From CAWFXC01 sp963819735 (GTDB taxonomy: Bacteria; Actinomycetota; Acidimicrobiia; IMCC26256; DASPTH01), in assembly GCA_963819735.1 (NCBI GenBank), contig CAWFXC010000002.1, positions 496,001 to 560,000 of the forward strand: a stretch of DNA of 64,000 nt, written 5' to 3'. This document shows, in pieces, positions 16,675 to 25,179 of the stretch (position 1 is its first letter; each line of letters begins with the position of its first letter). The notes below the pieces were generated by a model that saw only the letters and a list, made by a program, of their open reading frames with translations, made no database searches and was not told where the DNA came from. A program made the position numbers and the translations under genes.

Positions 16675-16716
16675 TCGCGAATCTCCTTCGTGGACTTCCG
16701 GAATTGTTCGGACTCG

Positions 16717-17514
16717 CTAGTGGAGGATTCCCCCGTCGACGTAGAGGGTCTGCCCGGTGATGGCGGCGGCGCGATCGCCGAGCAGGAACACGATCGACTG
16801 CGCGACGTCGACGTCGGTGGCGAAGCGCCGGAGCGAGATGCGCTCGCGCACCGGGTCGAGCAGCGTCTCGACCGACAGCCCGGTCTCTGCGACGGTGGCG
16901 GCCATGCCGACCTCGAGCGTCGGGCCCCACTTCCAGCCCGGGGCGACGGTGTTCACCCGGATCCCGAACGGGCCCAACTCCCGTGAGAGGTAGTACGCAC
17001 CCACGGCGAGCGCGGCCTTGCTCATTCCGTAGGCGAGCTGCACGACACCGTCGACCGGTTCGGCCGCGGCGATGGAGCCGACCATGACGACCGACCCGCC
17101 ACCGGCCTCCTGCAGCATCGGCACCGCCAACTTGGTCAGTTGCAACGTGCCCTTCACGTTGACGTCGGCCGTCGCCGGCCAGTCGTCGAGACCACCGTCG
17201 AGCAGCCCGCCGACCGGCGTGTCGAGCGCGGCGACGTGGACCACGCCGTCGAGGCGGCCGAACCTCGACCGGGCGAGGTCGATCAGTGCTTCGCACGCCG
17301 AGAGGGACCGCAGGTCGAGCTCGAGCGCGGCGGTGCGGTCGGCGTCGGCGTCGAGCTCGCCGAGGATCGAACGCATCCGCGCCCCGTCGAGATCGCCGGC
17401 CACGACCCGGGCGCCGCCGTCGAGGGCCAGCCGGACCACCTCGCGGCCGAGACCGGGGCCGAGCCCCGACACCACGACGACCTTCCCCGCGAGCTCGCCG
17501 GAGTGCCCCACCAC
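16717..17514 (-). CDS. Short-chain dehydrogenase/reductase
   Basis: About 265 residues. Cofactor motif GLGPGLG, DLD after beta-2, VHVAA in place of NNAG, serine in GSIAAAE, catalytic YGMSK and a C-terminal QTLYVDGG. I place the start at the GTG pair 17514/17511, just behind AAGGGGGA. The longer frame upstream lacks a ribosome site and conserved sequence. The gene is divergent from another SDR at 17754, and the region between contains a palindrome that could regulate both. Downstream the LLM oxidoreductase follows after 42 bases. It probably acts on a hydroxy-lipid with NAD; the substrate is unknown. Confidence 0.86.
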   Translation of the reverse strand: MVGHSGELAGKVVVVSGLGPGLGREVVRLALDGGARVVAGDLDGARMRSILGELDADADRTAALELDLRSLSACEALIDLARSRFGRLDGVVHVAALDTPVGGLLDGGLDDWPATADVNVKGTLQLTKLAVPMLQEAGGGSVVMVGSIAAAEPVDGVVQLAYGMSKAALAVGAYYLSRELGPFGIRVNTVAPGWKWGPTLEVGMAATVAETGLSVETLLDPVRERISLRRFATDVDVAQSIVFLLGDRAAAITGQTLYVDGGILH

Positions 17515-17596
17515 TTCCCCCTTCGCGCGCCAGACGACGGATGACGTCGGTGGACTGCCCGTAGTGCTACCGGCTCGACTCGCGCCCGTCCATTCG

Positions 17597-17636
17597 AAAA
17601 CAATGTTTTGTCTTCGGTGAACGCGGATTCTAGGGT
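17597..17636. promoter_or_regulatory. Operator-like palindrome overlapping a promoter between divergent SDR genes
   Basis: AAAACA-A-TGTTTT (17597-17609) is a perfect odd-length palindrome in otherwise GC-rich DNA. On the plus strand TTGTCT (17608-17613) and TAGGGT (17631-17636) are 17 bases apart and could be the -35 and -10 boxes for the SDR at 17754. The palindrome touches the -35 box, so a bound regulator would block the promoter. No regulator gene lies next to it. Confidence 0.55.
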
Positions 17637-17753
17637 GCGCGGGAAGGCGCGGCGGCGCGGTGGCCCGAACCCAATTGGCGGGAGACGGCCACCGTGTGCT
17701 CCGCTCCCCCATCCGGCACCCGGCCCGAGCAACCCGACGAGAGAAGAGGCACT

Positions 17754-18527
17754 GTGACATACAGCATCGATCTGAGCGGCCGACGCGCGCTGGTGACCGG
17801 CGCGGGCCAGGGTGTAGGGCGCGGCATCGCGATGACGCTCGCGGAGGCGGGCGCCGAGGTGCTGGTGAACGACCTCGTCGCCGAACGGGCGCAGTCCGTC
17901 ACCGACGAGATCGTGGCGGCCGGGGGACGCGCCACCGCGGCGGCGTTCGACATCACCGACTACGACCTCGTAGTGGAGCGATTCGCCGACGCGGGCACGA
18001 TCGACATCCTGGTGAACAACGCCGGGAATGCCGGCCGTGCGGTCACGATGGGCATGGACGACATCAAGGCGCTCGTGAACACCACGCCCGACGAGTGGGA
18101 GCCGTTCTTGCGGGTGAACCTCTACGGCGTCATGTACGCAGTGCGAGCCGCGCTGCCCGCGATGATCGAGCAGCAGTGGGGTCGGGTCATCACCGTGATC
18201 TCCGACACCGCCCGGGTCGGCGAATCGAACATGGCCGCCTACTCGGCCGCCAAGGCCGGCGCCGCGGGGTTCTGCCGCTCGGTCGCCCGCGAGGTCGGCC
18301 GGTACAACATCACCTCGAACTGCATCGCCCTCGGCACCATGAACGCGCAGGAGAACCCGGAGGAGAACGAAGTCGAGTACGAGTACCTGGTGAAGCGCTA
18401 CACGATCCGCCGGCGCGGGCTGCCGTCCGACATCGCGGCGATGGTCGCGTTCCTGGCCAGCCCCCTGTCACCGTGGATCACCGGGCAGACCTATCCGGTG
18501 AACGGCGGCTACTCCTTCGCCATGTAG
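17754..18527 (+). CDS. Short-chain dehydrogenase/reductase
   Basis: A 257-residue SDR starting at GTG 17754 behind GAGAAGAGG. Motifs: GAGQGVGRG, DIT at the adenine-binding position, NNAGNAG, serine in ISDTA, YSAAK for Tyr-Lys, and QTYPVNGGYSF at the end. Two features differ from FabG: an insertion after NNAG (VTMGMDDIKALVNTTPDEW) and a longer acidic loop before the C-terminal helix (NPEENEVEYEYLVKRY). It would be transcribed from the TTGTCT/TAGGGT promoter and may be repressed at the AAAACAATGTTTT palindrome. A likely terminator follows at 18552-18579. Confidence 0.88.
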   Translation: MTYSIDLSGRRALVTGAGQGVGRGIAMTLAEAGAEVLVNDLVAERAQSVTDEIVAAGGRATAAAFDITDYDLVVERFADAGTIDILVNNAGNAGRAVTMGMDDIKALVNTTPDEWEPFLRVNLYGVMYAVRAALPAMIEQQWGRVITVISDTARVGESNMAAYSAAKAGAAGFCRSVAREVGRYNITSNCIALGTMNAQENPEENEVEYEYLVKRYTIRRRGLPSDIAAMVAFLASPLSPWITGQTYPVNGGYSFAM

Positions 18528-18551
18528 CTCGCTCACCTCTGACTCACTCCG

Positions 18552-18579
18552 GGCGCCGGCGGGAAATTCCGCTGGCGCC
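18552..18579 (+). terminator. Hairpin after the SDR gene
   Basis: GGCGCCGGCGG (18552-18562) and CCGCTGGCGCC (18569-18579) pair over 11 bases with one G-T wobble and a GAAATT loop. There is no clear T-run, which is common for high-GC terminators. It lies 24 bases after the SDR stop and before the next gene's ribosome site. Confidence 0.5.
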
Positions 18580-18652
18580 GGCTCCCGGATGGGAGCAGGA
18601 TACGGAGCGAAGTACGGGTGGGTGATCGCAATCCTTCGGCGGGAGGTTGCAC

Positions 18653-19180
18653 ATGCTGCACAGGACTCGGACATTGCTCCTGGTCGTCGGCCTCGCCACC
18701 ACGGCGACGATCGCCATGGCGAGCGGCACGCCGGCGTGGGCCTGGTACGGCAGCCTCGACGTGAGCAAGCAGGTCGTGATGGAGCCGGGAGCGACGGTGC
18801 CGCCGGGTACGACGTTCACCGTCGTCGTGTCGTGCACGCTCGACAACCAATCCGCCGGCACCTGGCACCTCGTCTTCGACTCGACGGGCGCGTTGGTGCC
18901 CGGGAGCTCCGACACTTCGCTCCCGATCGGGAACATCCCTCAGGGTTCGACGTGTAGCGCCCAGGAGACCGCGAGCGGCGGCGCGAACACGGTGGTGGTG
19001 TCGCCCGCCGTGACCATCACCCAGGATCAGACCTCCGACATCACCGTGACCAACACGTTCACCGCACCGGCCACGACCACGGCCGCGCCGGCCGTGGTGG
19101 TGAGTCCCGCAGTGGTCACGCGGGCTCCGGCGGCCGTAGCCGCAGCTGCGGTGGTGGTCGCGCCCGCGTTCACCGGGTGA
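18653..19180 (+). CDS. Secreted DUF5979-like protein with an incomplete cell-wall sorting end
   Basis: A 175-residue exported protein. ATG 18653 has GGGAGG with six-base spacing; a TTG six bases earlier is less likely. Signal peptide LLLVVGLATTATIAMASGTPAWA is followed by one domain with the DUF5979/Ig-like pattern: LDVSKQVVMEPGATVPPGTTFTV-VV-CTL, a mid-domain GNIPQGSTCSAQE, and ITVTNTF at the end. The domain is normally repeated in surface adhesins. The tail is Ala/Val/Pro-rich and stops at VVAPAFTG, close to an LPFTG sortase motif but without the membrane helix and basic tail that should follow. It may therefore be released or be a truncated gene. Function unknown. Confidence 0.72.
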   Translation: MLHRTRTLLLVVGLATTATIAMASGTPAWAWYGSLDVSKQVVMEPGATVPPGTTFTVVVSCTLDNQSAGTWHLVFDSTGALVPGSSDTSLPIGNIPQGSTCSAQETASGGANTVVVSPAVTITQDQTSDITVTNTFTAPATTTAAPAVVVSPAVVTRAPAAVAAAAVVVAPAFTG

Positions 19181-19293
19181 CGACACGCGTTCCGTGTGGG
19201 CTTCGCAGCCCGCGGCCGGCCCGGATACGGTGAGGGCACGCGCTTTATCGGACGAACCCGGCGCGAACCGTCGGGGCGAACAGGTGGTCTGGC

Positions 19294-20472
19294 ATGCGGG
19301 ACGTCGTAGTGGTCGAAGCGGTTCGGAGCCCGGTCGGGCGCCGCAACGGCGGCTTGTCGGGGATGCACTCCGCCGATCTGCTCAGTGCGGTGCAGCGTGA
19401 GCTGATCGATCGCTCGGGCGTGGATCCGGCCGAGGTGCAGCAGGTCGTGGGTGGTTGCGTGAGCCAGGTCGGCATGCAGTCGGCCAACATCACCCGCACC
19501 GCGTGGCTGCAGTCGGGTCTCCCGCTGGAGGCGGCGGCCACCACCGTCAACACGCAGTGTGGTTCGTCGCAGCAGGCCACCAACATGGCGGTCGCGCTCG
19601 TGGCCGCCGGCGTGGTCGACGTCTCGGTGGCCTGCGGGGTCGAGGTGATGAGCAAGGTGTTCATGGGTTCGAGCGTGCCCAAGGACCCCAACGTCGGGAA
19701 GCCGATCAACCGCAACTACTGGAAGTACTACGAGAACACGTCGCAGTTCGAGGGGGCCGAGCGCATCGCCGAGAAGTTCGGCGTGACCCGCGCCGAGCTC
19801 GACGCCTTCGGCAAGCAGTCGCAGGACCGCGCCGCGGTGGCGTGGGAAGAAGGCCGATTCGACACGCAGATCGTGCCGATCGAGGCACCCGCCTTCGACG
19901 ACAAGGGTGAGGAGAACGGCACCCGCCTCGTCGAACGCGACGAAGGCCTGCGGGCCACGACGCTCGAGGCGCTCGCCAACCTGAAGCCGGTCCTCGACCG
20001 CGATCCCGCGTTCCACACTGCCGGTACCGCGTCGCAGATCAGCGACGGGGCCGGGGCGCTCCTCCTCATGACCGAAGAGCGCGCGTCGGCGCTCGGGTTG
20101 GAGCCGAAGGCACGGATCGTCGACACCTGCATCGTGGGCAGCGACCCGGTCCTGATGCTCACGGGCCCGATCCCTGCCACCGAGCACCTCCTCGAGCGCA
20201 ACAAGCTCAAAATCGACGACATCGACCTGGTCGAGATCAACGAGGCGTTCGCGTCGGTCGTGCTCGGCTGGCAGCGCGCCACCGGTGCCGACATCGAGCG
20301 CGTCAACCCCAACGGGGGCGCCATCGCGCTCGGGCACCCGCTCGGCGGCACCGGCACCATCCTGCTCACCAAGGCGATCCACGAGCTGGAGCGTTCGGGG
20401 AAGCAGCGGGCGATCGTGACCATGTGCTGCGGTGGCGGCCTGGGCACCGGCACGCTCATCGAGCGCCTCTGA
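19294..20472 (+). CDS. Acetyl-CoA acyltransferase (3-ketoacyl-CoA thiolase)
   Basis: A 392-residue classical thiolase. The nucleophile cysteine is C89 in NTQCGSSQQA; the second-site residues are in NEAFASV, GHPLGGTG and MCCGGGLG near the C-terminus. The YYENTSQF loop replaces the more usual MG-AE loop but the fold is intact. It cleaves 3-ketoacyl-CoA to acetyl-CoA plus a shortened acyl-CoA, and is the only complete degradative thiolase in the window, so it could serve many of the surrounding beta-oxidation genes. It resembles the FadA5/steroid-type thiolases of mycobacteria by style. AGGTGG precedes the ATG. A VOC gene follows after two bases. Confidence 0.92.
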   Translation: MRDVVVVEAVRSPVGRRNGGLSGMHSADLLSAVQRELIDRSGVDPAEVQQVVGGCVSQVGMQSANITRTAWLQSGLPLEAAATTVNTQCGSSQQATNMAVALVAAGVVDVSVACGVEVMSKVFMGSSVPKDPNVGKPINRNYWKYYENTSQFEGAERIAEKFGVTRAELDAFGKQSQDRAAVAWEEGRFDTQIVPIEAPAFDDKGEENGTRLVERDEGLRATTLEALANLKPVLDRDPAFHTAGTASQISDGAGALLLMTEERASALGLEPKARIVDTCIVGSDPVLMLTGPIPATEHLLERNKLKIDDIDLVEINEAFASVVLGWQRATGADIERVNPNGGAIALGHPLGGTGTILLTKAIHELERSGKQRAIVTMCCGGGLGTGTLIERL

Positions 20473-20474
20473 CC

Positions 20475-20879
20475 ATGGCCGACCAACTCGGTGCCGACGA
20501 TCGGCCCACGGTGTGGGCCGGGCACATCTCGGTGCCGGTGCGCGACGTTCCCGCCGCGGCGGAGTTCTACGAACGCATCGGTATGCGGGTCGTCGCGGCC
20601 ACCGACGACGTTGCGGTGCTCGAGCTGCGCGGGGGCACGCACCTGGTCGCGTACCGCGACCCCGACGCCGGCCCTGCCGGCGACCCTGACTCGGCGAGCC
20701 GGCCGGCCGCCTTCGACCTGATGGTCGAGGACCTCGAGGCCACACACACCGAGTGGGAATCGTCGGGGCTGCCGGTGTCGGCGATCACCGGCGGTCGGAT
20801 CCACAATTCGTTCACGGTGATCGATCCCAGCGGCAACAGCGTGGTGGTGAACAGCACGCACGTCGTCGGGGCGGTGTGA
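20475..20879 (+). CDS. VOC-fold (glyoxalase/bleomycin-resistance type) protein
   Basis: A 134-residue protein of the vicinal-oxygen-chelate fold: GHISVPVRDVPAAAEFYERIGMRVV opens the first beta-alpha-beta-beta-beta unit and DLMVEDLEATHTEWESSGLPV opens the second, ending with TVIDPSGNSVVV. Metal ligands in this fold are His and Glu on the first strands of each unit; H19 (GHIS) is present, so metal binding is possible. ATG lies two bases after the thiolase stop, so the pair forms an operon. Possible jobs are an epimerase (methylmalonyl-CoA type), a dioxygenase or an isomerase. I cannot choose. Confidence 0.8.
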   Translation: MADQLGADDRPTVWAGHISVPVRDVPAAAEFYERIGMRVVAATDDVAVLELRGGTHLVAYRDPDAGPAGDPDSASRPAAFDLMVEDLEATHTEWESSGLPVSAITGGRIHNSFTVIDPSGNSVVVNSTHVVGAV

Positions 20880-20910
20880 CGACTGACCCGAGGCGGTCCG
20901 AGGATCCGGC

Positions 20911-21990
20911 TCAGTCGAAGGTGATCACCCGGCGGGCGGCCGCGCCGGTCTGCATGCTGCGATAGCCGTCGTTGATCGCGTCGAGCGAGATGCGTTCAGC
21001 GATGAGCTCGTCGAGCTTGATCCGCCCGTGGAGATAGAGGTCGATGTAGTACGGCATGTCGACGCGGAAGCGGTTCGAGCCCATGAGGCAGCCCTGGATC
21101 CGTCGCTCCATCAGGAAGTGCGTCGCCGGGAGCTCGAGGACGGTGCCCAGCGGTGCGATCCCGATGATGGTGGCCGTGCCCGAGCTGGTGAGCACGGCGA
21201 AGGCCTGCTCGATGGTTTCCTTGCGCCCGATCGCTTCGAACGAATAGTCGACCCCACCTCGCGTGAGCTCGACCACCTGGGCCACGGGGTCACCGGCCGA
21301 CGCGTCGATGAGGTCGGTGGCGCCGAACTGGCGGGCGAGCTCGAGATTCTCCGGCGCGACGTCGACCGCGACGACACGCGCAGCTCCGGCGACGATGGCG
21401 CCCTGCACCGCGTTGAGCCCGATGCCTCCGCAGCCGATCACCGCCACCCTCGCACCGGGCGGCACCTTGGCCGTGTTCAACACCGCACCCAGCCCGGTGA
21501 TCACCGCGCACCCGATCAGCGCGGCCCGGTCGAGCTCGATCTCCTGCTCGATCTTCAGCAGCGCCTCTTCGGGCAGGAGCATCTGCTCGGCGAAGCCGCC
21601 GATGGCGGCGAACTGGTGCACTGGGCTTCCGTTCTCGGTGAGCGCCGGCCCGAGGGCCCGGTCGCGCGACGGACGCACGGTGCAGAGATGGGGCCTCCCG
21701 GTGACGCATGCGGCGCAGCGGCCGCAGGCCATCGACGTGCACGCGATCACGCGATCGCCGGGCGCGACGGTGGTGACATCGGCACCGACCGCCTCGACGA
21801 TCCCGGCCGACTCGTGACCCATGACCGCCGGCACGCGGGTGGGGAACGACCCTTCGATGCAGTGCAGATCGCTATGGCAGAGGCCGGCGGCGCGGGTGTG
21901 CACGAGCACCTCACCCGGCCCCGGATCGGCCACCGCGAGGTCGGTGACGTCGAGCCAACCGGGACACTCACGGATCACCGCCGCGCGCAT
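20911..21990 (-). CDS. Zinc-dependent alcohol dehydrogenase, two-zinc class III-like
   Basis: A 359-residue MDR. Catalytic zinc: C38 (LCHSD), H59-E60 (GHES) and a later Cys (IGCAV). Structural zinc: C89, C92, C95 and C103 (CGRCAACVTGRPHLC), all present. Cofactor loop GCGGIGLNAVQG is followed by VDV, indicating NAD. The end (DELIAERISLDAINDGYRSMQTG) is typical of class III/NDMA-dependent actinobacterial enzymes that oxidise primary alcohols. ATG 21990 has no Shine-Dalgarno sequence, and TAGGGT lies six bases ahead of it, so a leaderless transcript is likely. It is divergent from the molybdenum hydroxylase gene. Confidence 0.9.
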   Translation of the reverse strand: MRAAVIRECPGWLDVTDLAVADPGPGEVLVHTRAAGLCHSDLHCIEGSFPTRVPAVMGHESAGIVEAVGADVTTVAPGDRVIACTSMACGRCAACVTGRPHLCTVRPSRDRALGPALTENGSPVHQFAAIGGFAEQMLLPEEALLKIEQEIELDRAALIGCAVITGLGAVLNTAKVPPGARVAVIGCGGIGLNAVQGAIVAGAARVVAVDVAPENLELARQFGATDLIDASAGDPVAQVVELTRGGVDYSFEAIGRKETIEQAFAVLTSSGTATIIGIAPLGTVLELPATHFLMERRIQGCLMGSNRFRVDMPYYIDLYLHGRIKLDELIAERISLDAINDGYRSMQTGAAARRVITFD

Positions 21991-21996
21991 GGCGGG

Positions 21997-22050
21997 ACCC
22001 TACCCGCACGATCAGTTGGACGAGCGGGGTCTCGGGGCCCGGCGTACATT
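21997..22050. promoter_or_regulatory. Back-to-back leaderless promoters
   Basis: On the minus strand TAGGGT (21997-22002) precedes ATG 21990 by six bases. On the plus strand TACATT (22045-22050) precedes ATG 22058 by seven bases. Neither start has a ribosome site. The 67-base gap between the two start codons therefore probably contains both promoters. Confidence 0.55.
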
Positions 22051-22057
22051 GCCCGCC

Positions 22058-24412
22058 ATGACCACCACCCCACCTGTCGCGGCGCGATTCCTCGGCCAAT
22101 CGGTCACCCGGAAGGAGGATCGTCGCCTCCTGACCGGGCACGGTCAGTATGTCGACGACGTCGTGTTCCCGGGCACGTTGAGCGCCGCGTTCCTCCGGAG
22201 CGATCTGGCCCGGGCGACCATCACCCGGCTCGACACCACCGCGGCGAAGGCACTGCCCGGCGTGGTCGCGGTGTACACGTGGGAGGACTTCAACGGCGTC
22301 TTTGGCGAGGCCTGGCACGCGATGCTGGGCCAGGAGCTGGTCGTGCCGCCGCCGCTCGCGATCACCGACGTGCGCTACGTGGGTGATCTGGTGGCATTGG
22401 TCGTCGCCGAGAACCGCTACATCGCCGAGGACGCGTGCGACCTCATCGAGGTCGACTACGACGCGCGCCAGGCGGTGGTCGACTACATCACCGCCGCCGC
22501 CGACACGGAGCACGTCGTGCACGCAGGGTGGGGGCTCGAGTCGAACGCGATGGTGAGCGTGCCGTTCACGCCGCTGTCGGGCGATCTCGAGGAGACCTTC
22601 ACGAACGCGGCGCACGTCGTCGAGTGCACGATCGAGCAGAACCGCTACATCGCCATGCCGATGGAGACGCGCGGGATCCTGGCGTCGTGGCACACGGGGC
22701 GCGACGAGATGGAGATCGTGGCCGCCACGCAGTCGGTCCACGAGACCCGCAACTTCTTCGCCCGCTACCTGCAGATCCCCGAGGGCAGCATCCAGGTACG
22801 GGCGCGCGACGTCGGCGGCGGATTCGGCCAGAAGATGTTCGTGTACCGCGAGGAATGCGCGGTGGTACTGGCGTCGCGACTGTTGGGTCGGCCGGTCAAG
22901 TGGATCGAGGACCGCCGCGAGAACCTCATCGGCGCCGGCCACTCGCGCAACGAACTCGGGCGGGTGCGCATGGCCGTCGACGCCGACGACATCATCCAGG
23001 CCATCACCGTCGAGCACGTCGCCGACATCGGCGCTTACGCGGTGTGCCCGGCGGTGATGGACACGATGCTGCTGCCCGGTCCCTACAAGATCCCCCGCCT
23101 CGGCTTCTCCATGGAGATGGTGTGGACGAACACCGCGGGCAAGGCGGCCTACCGCGGCCCGTGGATGTTCGAGACGACAGCACGCGAGATGGCGATCGAC
23201 TACGCCGCACGCGAGATCGGGATCGATCCCGCCGAGTTCCGGCGCAAGAACGTGCTCGCCGCCTCCGATCTGCCGTTCACCTCGCCGGGCGCGAACGTGT
23301 TCAACGAGATCACGCCGTTGGAGACGCTGGAGCAGGCGCTCCAGATCCTCGACTACGACGCGTTCCGGACGGAGCAGGCCGCGGCGCGCGCCCAGGGTCG
23401 TCATGTGGGCGTGGGGATCTGCGTGTACGTGGAGCCGACGTCGATGGCGGGGCCGACGCTGGCGACCGAAGGGGCGACGGTGCGGGTGGAGGCCAGTGGG
23501 AAGGTCGTCGCGTACCTCGGCACGACGTCGCACGGGCAGAGCATCGAGACCACGATGGCCCAGATCGTCGCCGAGCATCTCGGGGTGGGCTACGACGACG
23601 TCACCGTCGTGCAGGCCGACACGCAGTCGACCCCGTACGGCCCGGGTACCGGCGGGAGTCGCACCGCGGTTGTCGCCGGTGGCGCGGCGCGCGCCGCCAC
23701 GCTCGCGGTGAAGGAAAAGGTCCTGGCCATCGCTGCCCACGTCATGGAGGCGTCGCCCGACGACCTCGAGATCGCCGAGAGCACGGTGTCGGTGCGCGGC
23801 ACCCCGTCGCGGTCGATGAGCCTGCAGGACGTCGCGACGATGGCGTACCGCACGGCCGAGCAGCTCCCGCCCGACATCGGCAGTGGACTCGAAGCCACGG
23901 TGCGATTCCGGCCCAGCCAGTTCCCCACCTGGTCGAACGCGACGCACATCTGCGTGATCGAGCTCGAAGCCGAGACCTGGCTGCCCCGCGTGACTCGCTA
24001 CATCGTGTCGGAGGACTGCGGCGGCATGATCAACCCGATGATCGTGGAGGGACAGATCTTCGGCGGCGTCGTGCAGGGCATGGGCGGGGTGCTGCTCGAG
24101 GACTTCGTGTACGACTCCGACGGCAACCCGCTCACCACCACCTTCATGGACTACCTCCCGCCGACAACGACCGAGGCGCCCACCATCGAGGTCGGACACA
24201 TCGAGACGCGGTCGTCGACGAACCCGGGTGGCTACAAGGGCATGGGCGAAGGTGGCGCGATCGGAGCCCACGCCGCGGTGGCCAACGCGGTCGCCGATGC
24301 GCTGGCGCCGCTCGGCGTCAAGGTCACGAAGACCCCGCTCGGTCCCGAGCAGATCTTCGCCCTGGTCGAGGACGCGCGAGCGCGAGCGAGCGCCGGGGCG
24401 GACGTCACGTGA
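22058..24412 (+). CDS. Xanthine dehydrogenase-family molybdopterin-binding large subunit, orphan
   Basis: A 784-residue molybdenum hydroxylase large subunit. Visible features: GQSVTRKEDRRLLTGHGQYVDDV at the start, VGGGFGQKMFVYREE, AYRGPWMFETTAREM near residue 365 and, near residue 731, GYKGMGEGG with the catalytic glutamate. The form I CO-dehydrogenase loop (AYXCSFR) is absent, so it is not a CoxL of that class. Such enzymes hydroxylate C-H bonds with water and pass electrons through an iron-sulfur subunit and an FAD subunit. Neither subunit is encoded in this window, which is unusual. The stop overlaps the crotonase GTG. Promoter is the leaderless TACATT box. Confidence 0.9.
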   Translation: MTTTPPVAARFLGQSVTRKEDRRLLTGHGQYVDDVVFPGTLSAAFLRSDLARATITRLDTTAAKALPGVVAVYTWEDFNGVFGEAWHAMLGQELVVPPPLAITDVRYVGDLVALVVAENRYIAEDACDLIEVDYDARQAVVDYITAAADTEHVVHAGWGLESNAMVSVPFTPLSGDLEETFTNAAHVVECTIEQNRYIAMPMETRGILASWHTGRDEMEIVAATQSVHETRNFFARYLQIPEGSIQVRARDVGGGFGQKMFVYREECAVVLASRLLGRPVKWIEDRRENLIGAGHSRNELGRVRMAVDADDIIQAITVEHVADIGAYAVCPAVMDTMLLPGPYKIPRLGFSMEMVWTNTAGKAAYRGPWMFETTAREMAIDYAAREIGIDPAEFRRKNVLAASDLPFTSPGANVFNEITPLETLEQALQILDYDAFRTEQAAARAQGRHVGVGICVYVEPTSMAGPTLATEGATVRVEASGKVVAYLGTTSHGQSIETTMAQIVAEHLGVGYDDVTVVQADTQSTPYGPGTGGSRTAVVAGGAARAATLAVKEKVLAIAAHVMEASPDDLEIAESTVSVRGTPSRSMSLQDVATMAYRTAEQLPPDIGSGLEATVRFRPSQFPTWSNATHICVIELEAETWLPRVTRYIVSEDCGGMINPMIVEGQIFGGVVQGMGGVLLEDFVYDSDGNPLTTTFMDYLPPTTTEAPTIEVGHIETRSSTNPGGYKGMGEGGAIGAHAAVANAVADALAPLGVKVTKTPLGPEQIFALVEDARARASAGADVT

Positions 24413-25179
24413 GCGGGGGCCTGAGCGAGAAGGTTCTGGTCCGCCGGGTCGGCGGGGTCGCCACCGTCACCCTCAACCGGCCCGACCGGTTGAACGCGCT
24501 CGACGGCGAAGCCATCGACGCGTTCCACGACGAGTTGGCGGCGCTCGCCGCCGACGAATCCGTCCGCGCGGTCGTACTCACCGGCGCGGGCCGGGGCTTC
24601 TGCGCCGGGGGCGACGTGCAGGCCCTGGCGGCGGCGGATCAGAATGCGCACCGCCTCGACCTGCGGACCACGATGGAAACCTCCGAGTTGCTGGTCGGCA
24701 TGCCCAAGCCCACGATTGCCGCAGTGAACGGGGCGTGCGCGGGTGCCGGCCTCTCGTTCGCGTGTGCCTGCGACCTGCGCTACGCCGGGCGCTCGGCGAT
24801 GTTCGTGTCGGCGTTCCTCGGCGTGGGGAGCCCCGGGGACCACGGCAGCTCGTGGGTGCTCACTCGCGCCGTCGGCCCGGCCAAGGCGCGCGAGATGATG
24901 CTGCTCGGCGATCGGGTCGACGCGGCGGAGGCCGTGCGCATCGGCCTCGTCCACGGCCTGCTCGACGACGCCCATCTCCTCGGTCACGTCGACGCGATCG
25001 CGCACCGGTTGGCGGGTGCGCCTCCACTCGCGTTGGGCGCGATGAAGGCGAACCTGAACGACGCGACGAACGTGACGCTCCACGAGTACATCGATCGCGA
25101 GACGGCGCGGTTCGCCGAGCGACTCGGCAGCGACGAATCGCGCGCCGCGGCGCAGGCGTTCCTCGACCGACCTCGTTAG
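24409..25179 (+). CDS. Enoyl-CoA hydratase/isomerase family protein
   Basis: A 256-residue crotonase-fold protein. GTG start overlaps the upstream stop by four bases. Motifs: VTLNRPDRLNALD, GAGRGFCAGGD for the oxyanion hole, AAVNGACAGAGLSFACACDL for the second half. By comparison with rat mitochondrial hydratase, the E164 position is a glutamate (AREMML) but the E144 position is not; GSPGDHGSS carries an aspartate as in some isomerases. This favours isomerase or another crotonase reaction over plain hydration. Co-transcribed with the molybdenum hydroxylase. Its end overlaps the convergent acyl-CoA dehydrogenase by four bases. Confidence 0.88.
   Translation: MSGGLSEKVLVRRVGGVATVTLNRPDRLNALDGEAIDAFHDELAALAADESVRAVVLTGAGRGFCAGGDVQALAAADQNAHRLDLRTTMETSELLVGMPKPTIAAVNGACAGAGLSFACACDLRYAGRSAMFVSAFLGVGSPGDHGSSWVLTRAVGPAKAREMMLLGDRVDAAEAVRIGLVHGLLDDAHLLGHVDAIAHRLAGAPPLALGAMKANLNDATNVTLHEYIDRETARFAERLGSDESRAAAQAFLDRPR

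Noticed and set aside
20475..20879. Bleomycin or fosfomycin resistance protein
   Set aside because: Only the general VOC fold is visible; coupling to a thiolase gene favours a catabolic role.
22058..24412. Aerobic carbon monoxide dehydrogenase CoxL
   Set aside because: The AYXCSFR active-site loop of form I CoxL is absent and the CoxM and CoxS genes are not adjacent.
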